Shown: positions 28,401 to 32,816 of the stretch, piece after piece
How the letters are laid out: each line of letters starts with the position of its first letter
Numbering within the stretch: position 1 is the stretch's first letter
Origin: Alphaproteobacteria bacterium
Lineage (GTDB): Bacteria > Pseudomonadota > Alphaproteobacteria > ATCC43930 > CGMCC-115725
Reading direction: 5' to 3'
Assembly: GCA_019238055.1 (NCBI GenBank)
Contig: JAFAOB010000274.1
Location: 1-32,816, forward strand
Length of the DNA: 32,816 nt
Notes under the pieces: model-generated
What the model was told of the DNA's origin: nothing
The model's database searches: none
The model's input: only the letters and a program-made list of their open reading frames with translations
Made by a program: the position numbers and the translations under genes

Positions 28401-28852
28401 GGGAGCAAGGCAATGTTTTTCTCCTGCCCAGTCTCGAAGCGGCCCTGGCCGAAGCCGAAGCGAGGACCGGCGAGACGGATGCCGGGCTCCGCCGCCTGGA
28501 CGATGCGCTCGCCGAGCTGGGGCGCACCAAGGAGCGTTGGTACGAAGCGGAGATGCACCGCATTCGCGGCGAGATCCTGCTGCAGCGCGACCCGGCTAAT
28601 ACCGCGGCGGCCGAACAGGCTATGCAGGCCGCGATCGCTATCGCGCAGTCGCAAAAAGCGCGCAGCTTCGAACTGCGCGCCGCGTTGGCTCTGGCGAAGC
28701 TTTACCGCGCGGCCAGTCGCGACGCCGATGCCCACGCCGTGCTGGCGCCGGCGCTCGAGGGCTTCCCGCCAACCCGACAATTCCCCGAACTCACCGAGGC
28801 GCAAACCCTCCTCACGGCGCTAGTCCCTCGGTGCGAAAGTCCGCGCATATGA
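25472..28852 (+). CDS. SAM domain + class III adenylate/guanylate cyclase + AAA ATPase + TPR-like signalling protein
   Basis: SAM-like MDVGGWLRSLGLGRYEALFRASEIDADILPELTDVDLKELGVPLGHRKRLLRAI; cyclase AERRQLTVMFCDLVGSTALS...KYMGDGVLIYFGYPQAHEDDA; P-loop LLSGEAGIGKSRLA; Walker-B-like LMLFEDVHWAD; C-terminal alpha-helical repeats. 1126 aa. Confidence 0.92.
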   Translation: MDVGGWLRSLGLGRYEALFRASEIDADILPELTDVDLKELGVPLGHRKRLLRAISGLAVAATSAAPSGSTDAKPHDAAERRQLTVMFCDLVGSTALSRQTDPEDLNTLIGTYHRAVAERVGRFGGYVAKYMGDGVLIYFGYPQAHEDDAALAIQAGLAILDAVPGFTAAAAAVAQPQVRIGIATGLVIVGELIGEGVAQERNVVGETPNLAARLQSLADPGTLVIAETTHRLAGGLFEYRDLGSVSLRGFAEPVPVWQVLRPSTAESRFEAARRRITDLVGRAAESAILRDRLRRAWAGAGQIVLLSGEAGIGKSRLAAQLAAEVASEPHTRLRYQCSPYHRDSVLHPFVVALGRAARLAPDDPAETQLDKLEAILAPARIVETAPLFASLLSIPTGERYPPLALSAAQQRRLTLAALLDQLEALARAKPVLMLFEDVHWADATSLEVLDLTVERVRALPVLALFTFRPEYEAPWTGLSHVTSIVLDRLAPAEVATLAGHVAGRKLPPEVTAQIVAKTDGVPLFVEELTKTVLESGLLIEGSQGWRLNGPLPPFAVPATLQDSLAARLDRLAPVKEVAQIGAAIGREFSYPLLRAVAGRDEPALRAALAQLEKAELLFRSGMPPDARYTFKHALVQETAYETLLRSRRQILHRQIANALRDQFPAITVAEPELVAHHLTQAGLDEPAIEWWGKAGDQASRRSAFKEAAAHLGKAVELADKVAATAPRAATGSNRLRLQTSLGNALIWAKGQHAPETSAAFERARELASREEDVSERFSAYYGLWLGHQTSGEPEPMREMAQLFLREAAARPDCPESLIAHRISGSTCFYFGDFAGAHQHFQETVELYDQARHGDFANRFGWNPRIVAEIIDALTLWVLGRIDEALRLADRALADAESAAHAPTMGHAVAFAALLGLVRCNPEAVATYGQGLADIVSRCYLAAFWGGMAVFFQGWAKSSDSADESRLAEMRRGLAIRREQGNVFLLPSLEAALAEAEARTGETDAGLRRLDDALAELGRTKERWYEAEMHRIRGEILLQRDPANTAAAEQAMQAAIAIAQSQKARSFELRAALALAKLYRAASRDADAHAVLAPALEGFPPTRQFPELTEAQTLLTALVPRCESPRI

Positions 28853-28901
28853 TCGCTGCAGGCTGCGAGCCCCGTAAAAGTATGGACAGCGCGTCCAATT
28901 A

Positions 28902-29040
28902 CCTCGCCCCGCTCGCGGGGAGAGGTCGGAAGCTGCGTTGCGCAGCTTCCGGGTGAGGGGAAAGACTCTGCCGCCCCGTGTGGCTGCCATGCGGTCGCCA
29001 AATGCCCCTCACCCAACCTCTCCCCGCAAGCGGGGCGAGG
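28902..29040. repeat. Mosaic palindromic repeat with nested hairpin
   Basis: Left arm CCTCGCCCCGCTCGCGGGGAGAGGT (28902-28926) + GGGTGAGGGG (28951-28960) matches the reverse complement of the right arm CCCCTCACCCAACCTCTCCCCGCAAGCGGGGCGAGG (29005-29040). A separate hairpin GGAAGCTGCG-TTG-CGCAGCTTCC (28928-28950) lies inside the left arm. Confidence 0.85.
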
Positions 29041-29051
29041 AGCATCGTGGG

Positions 29052-29627
29052 TCAGCTGGTGAGGCGCGTGCCCCGGTAGAGTTCTGTCAGGTTCGTTCGG
29101 AAGCCGATGGTTTCCAACATCAGCTCGCCACCAATCGCTGCCGGGCGCGCGGGCCACTCACCCTGCGGTGAGCGCCGCAACAGTTCAGCTCCGATCCGAT
29201 CGGCCCGCAAGACCAGAATTTCCCGAACGCTCGGGATGCTGGTGTACGCCCAGATGTTGGTCCAGGTCTTCGCCTGATTGCTCGGCGAGAGGATCTCGAT
29301 CAACAAGACCGGATCGGTCAGCACCGTTTCTTCGGTCTGGTACGGGGCGCAAGTCACCGCCAAGTCCGGCACACGCACATTATAATCGGACAGCAGATGC
29401 GGGACGACGCCGGGCTCTACCACCAAGCTGCATGGGCGATTTTCGCGATCCAGGTGATTGTTGATCAGCGTCGCCAACCGACCTTGCAGAGTACCGTGGG
29501 TCCGGTTGGCCGGCGCCATGGCACGCGGCTCGCCGTCCACCAGCTCATACCTCAGGGCATCGCCGGAATCCCAATTCAGGAACTCGTCGACCGACATCCG
29601 AGCGGAGATTTTGGCTAACACAGCCAT
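29052..29627 (-). CDS. Uma2 family (DUF820) restriction-endonuclease-fold protein
   Basis: MSVDEFLNWDSGDALRYELVDGEPRAMAPANRTHGTLQGRLATLINNHL, VRVPDLAVTCAPYQTEETVLTDPVLLIEILSPSN. Confidence 0.88.
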   Translation of the reverse strand: MAVLAKISARMSVDEFLNWDSGDALRYELVDGEPRAMAPANRTHGTLQGRLATLINNHLDRENRPCSLVVEPGVVPHLLSDYNVRVPDLAVTCAPYQTEETVLTDPVLLIEILSPSNQAKTWTNIWAYTSIPSVREILVLRADRIGAELLRRSPQGEWPARPAAIGGELMLETIGFRTNLTELYRGTRLTS

Positions 29628-29955
29628 GGGGCATCTATATCAGAATATCGTCAGCTCACGATAGCCGCGTGACCGGTCGACCGTTGGTCCCAGCTTTTGG
29701 CTGCCGTCGCCGTCAGCAGGGTAGCCGCCCGAATATCCGTCCGTCTACAGCCTATGGCTGCGCCTCGTTTCGAGTGCGGTGGTGAACAACCGCGAAATTG
29801 CCGCAGTCGCATTATACTATCACCAACTGCCATGAAGTTCGGGAATTGTTTGTTCCCGGCGTTCGCCCGCCTGATCTCGACCTGATAAAACAGGAAAACA
29901 GGAGCTTGCCGATATATTCTGCGACCAAAAACGGATTATGCTGCCGATGCAATAG

Positions 29956-30831
<876 letters not shown>

Positions 30832-30850
30832 GTTGCAGGAGGCATTGCCG

Positions 30851-31699
30851 GTGAAGCTTCTCCGCTATGGCCCGCCGGGCCAAGAAAAGCCCGGTCTCTT
30901 CGATCGCGATGGCAGGATCCGCGATCTGTCCGGAGCCGTCCACGATATCGACGGCGCGGCGCTGGCGTCTTCCGAACTCGATCGGCTGCGCCGGCTCGAC
31001 CCCGCGAGCTTCCCGCTCGTGCCAGGCACGCCGCGGCTCGGGCCATGTGTCGCCGGCGTCTCCAAGATCGTCGCGATCGGTCTCAATTATCGCCTGCACG
31101 CGCAGGAAGCCGGAGCCGCGATCCCGACCGAACCGATCTTTTTTATGAAAGCGCCGTCGTCGATTTGCGGCCCGAATGACGATGTCATGACCCCGAAAGG
31201 GTCGCAAAAGCTGGATTACGAGGTCGAACTCGGCATCGTCATCGGCAGCCCGACCCGCTATATCGCGGTCCACGATGCACCCAAGCACATCGCCGGCTAT
31301 TGCGTCGTCAATGACGTGTCCGAACGCGAGTTCCAGATTGAGCGCCTCGGGCAATGGACCAAGGGCAAAAGCGCCGACACCTTCTGCCCGATCGGTCCGT
31401 GGCTGGTGACCGCGGACGAGGTGCCGGACCCCGGCAAGCTTGCGCTGTGGACCGAGGTCAATGGCGAGCGCCGGCAGAACAGCAACACCGCCGACCTGAT
31501 CTTCGGGGTCGATCATATTGTCAGCTATGTCAGTCATTTTATGACGCTGTTGCCGGGGGACGTGATCCCGACCGGGACGCCGTCGGGGGTCGGCATGGGT
31601 TTCAAGCCGCCCAAATTCCTGAAGCCCGGTGACCGGGTCCGGCTGTCGGTCGAGGGGCTGGGCGAGCAGAATCAGCGCATTATCGCCTTTTCTGAGTAG
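30851..31699 (+). CDS. Fumarylacetoacetate hydrolase family protein, 2,4-diketo-3-deoxy-L-fuconate hydrolase-like
   Basis: VKLLRYGPPGQEKPGLFDRDGRIRDLS, LDYEVELGIVIG, CVVNDVSEREFQIERLGQWTKGKSADTFCPIGPWLVT, GDVIPTGTPSGVGMGFKPPKFLKPGD; GTG start at 30851. Confidence 0.88.
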   Translation: MKLLRYGPPGQEKPGLFDRDGRIRDLSGAVHDIDGAALASSELDRLRRLDPASFPLVPGTPRLGPCVAGVSKIVAIGLNYRLHAQEAGAAIPTEPIFFMKAPSSICGPNDDVMTPKGSQKLDYEVELGIVIGSPTRYIAVHDAPKHIAGYCVVNDVSEREFQIERLGQWTKGKSADTFCPIGPWLVTADEVPDPGKLALWTEVNGERRQNSNTADLIFGVDHIVSYVSHFMTLLPGDVIPTGTPSGVGMGFKPPKFLKPGDRVRLSVEGLGEQNQRIIAFSE

Positions 31700-31831
31700 C
31701 GGGCTGCGAGCCGCGTTCCCCCAAAATGGGGCGGCAATGGGGCGAGGTTACGGCTGGCGTAAGGCACCTCATTTCGGATAAGTTTTGATGCTTTCAGGCT
31801 AGTTGGGCTTTGCCCCACGCTCGGAGGAACG

Positions 31832-32362
31832 ATGTACGAGCGCCGCCCCGGCTTCTTTCGCGAAGACACCCTGCCGGGTCATCGCGTCGAAGCCAGAGTG
31901 AAGTGGTTTAACGCCAGCAAGGGCTTTGGCTTTGTCACGCCGATCGACGGTTCGCAGGATGCGTTTTTGCCGATGGCGGTCTTGCGCCGCGCCGGCTACG
32001 AGGATTTGCGCGACGGCGTCTCGATCACTTGCGAGATCAGCGCCGGTGCAAGGGGGCCGCTGGTCACCAGCATCTTGAATATCGACAGCAGCACCGCCAC
32101 GGCACCTCAATCTACAGGCAGCAGCGGCTTCGATCGCCGCGCGCCTCGCCCGGTAACGACCGTAGAAGGCGCAGTCAAATGGTTTGAGCCCGAGAAGGGC
32201 TACGGGTTCATTTCGCCCGACGGCGGCGGCAGGGACATCTTCATCCATATCACCGCACTGCGCCGCAGTGGGGTTACGGCGCTCGATCCGGGTCAGCGGG
32301 TCCGCGTCGAGGTCGTCGAGGGGAAAAAAGGCCAGGAGGCCGAGCGGATCACATTGATCTGA
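31832..32362 (+). CDS. Two-domain cold-shock protein
   Basis: Two CSD modules: [29 protein letters not shown] and [40 protein letters not shown] Shine-Dalgarno at 31823-31827. Confidence 0.92.
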   Translation: MYERRPGFFREDTLPGHRVEARVKWFNASKGFGFVTPIDGSQDAFLPMAVLRRAGYEDLRDGVSITCEISAGARGPLVTSILNIDSSTATAPQSTGSSGFDRRAPRPVTTVEGAVKWFEPEKGYGFISPDGGGRDIFIHITALRRSGVTALDPGQRVRVEVVEGKKGQEAERITLI

Positions 32363-32816
32363 AAGCACACCCAGCATCGGCCGCACCGCTGACAGATGCT
32401 GCGCAACGGGGTGCCTGTATTGGCTAGTTGGGCTAGCTGGGCAGCTTCCAAATTGACCACCGCAAGCAGCGGAGCTGTTAAGGGAGGGTCGGTCCGGCTG
32501 CCATTCCACTGGCCCGGCACAACCCGGGCCGGCATTGGGTTCGGTGGCGCTCAAAATAATTCCGATATTTTTGATTTATTGACCCGGAATTGACGTCGCG
32601 TTGCGGGCAGGGCGGTAGGATTTAACGTCTCCCGGTGCCTTTGCCCATATGGCGGCGGGCAAGGCATCACCTGCCCCGGCCTGCGCCCATAGGCGCTAAA
32701 AATTGCGCAGCATTCGCTGGTCGTTGCGTTTTTTCCTCGGCGGTTCGTGCAAGTGTCTTCGGAGGGAAAGCCTGTTGGCTTGGAGAGCGGCGAAGCTTGG
32801 TTGCGGCATGATCGCC

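Noticed and set aside
28902-29040. Possible CRISPR-like repeat
   Set aside because: Only two arms in inverted orientation, no regularly spaced direct repeats and no cas genes; it is a palindromic intergenic repeat.

Overview
GC-rich alphaproteobacterial-type chromosomal window. Its core (about 12.5-25.3 kb) is a hopanoid biosynthesis locus. hpnC-hpnD-hpnE-shc(hpnF) are chained by three 4-bp ATGA overlaps and followed by hpnG. hpnH and ispH lie on the opposite strand. hpnI-hpnJ follow, then a lactate/malate-dehydrogenase-like gene, then hpnK. Upstream are a truncated ABC substrate-binding protein, a YbhB/Raf-kinase-inhibitor-like protein, an amidohydrolase coupled to an adenylosuccinate-lyase-family enzyme, a DHA2 MFS/HlyD efflux pair divergent from a LysR regulator, a split chromate transporter, a PAS protein, a polysaccharide deacetylase, a GNAT protein and a SRAP/YedK protein. 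Downstream are a large SAM-cyclase-AAA-TPR signalling protein, a Uma2-family protein, an SDR + fumarylacetoacetate hydrolase pair and a two-domain cold-shock protein. The most interesting leads are: (i) the dehydrogenase-like gene with altered conserved motifs between hpnJ and hpnK; (ii) an EcfG-like GGAAC-N16-CGTT site just upstream of hpnI; (iii) an hpnK stop codon lying inside a dispersed-repeat-like palindrome; (iv) a mosaic palindromic repeat with a nested hairpin next to the uma2 gene. No CRISPR array, rRNA, tRNA or transposase was recognised. All function calls come from reading motifs in the translations; no database search was run.
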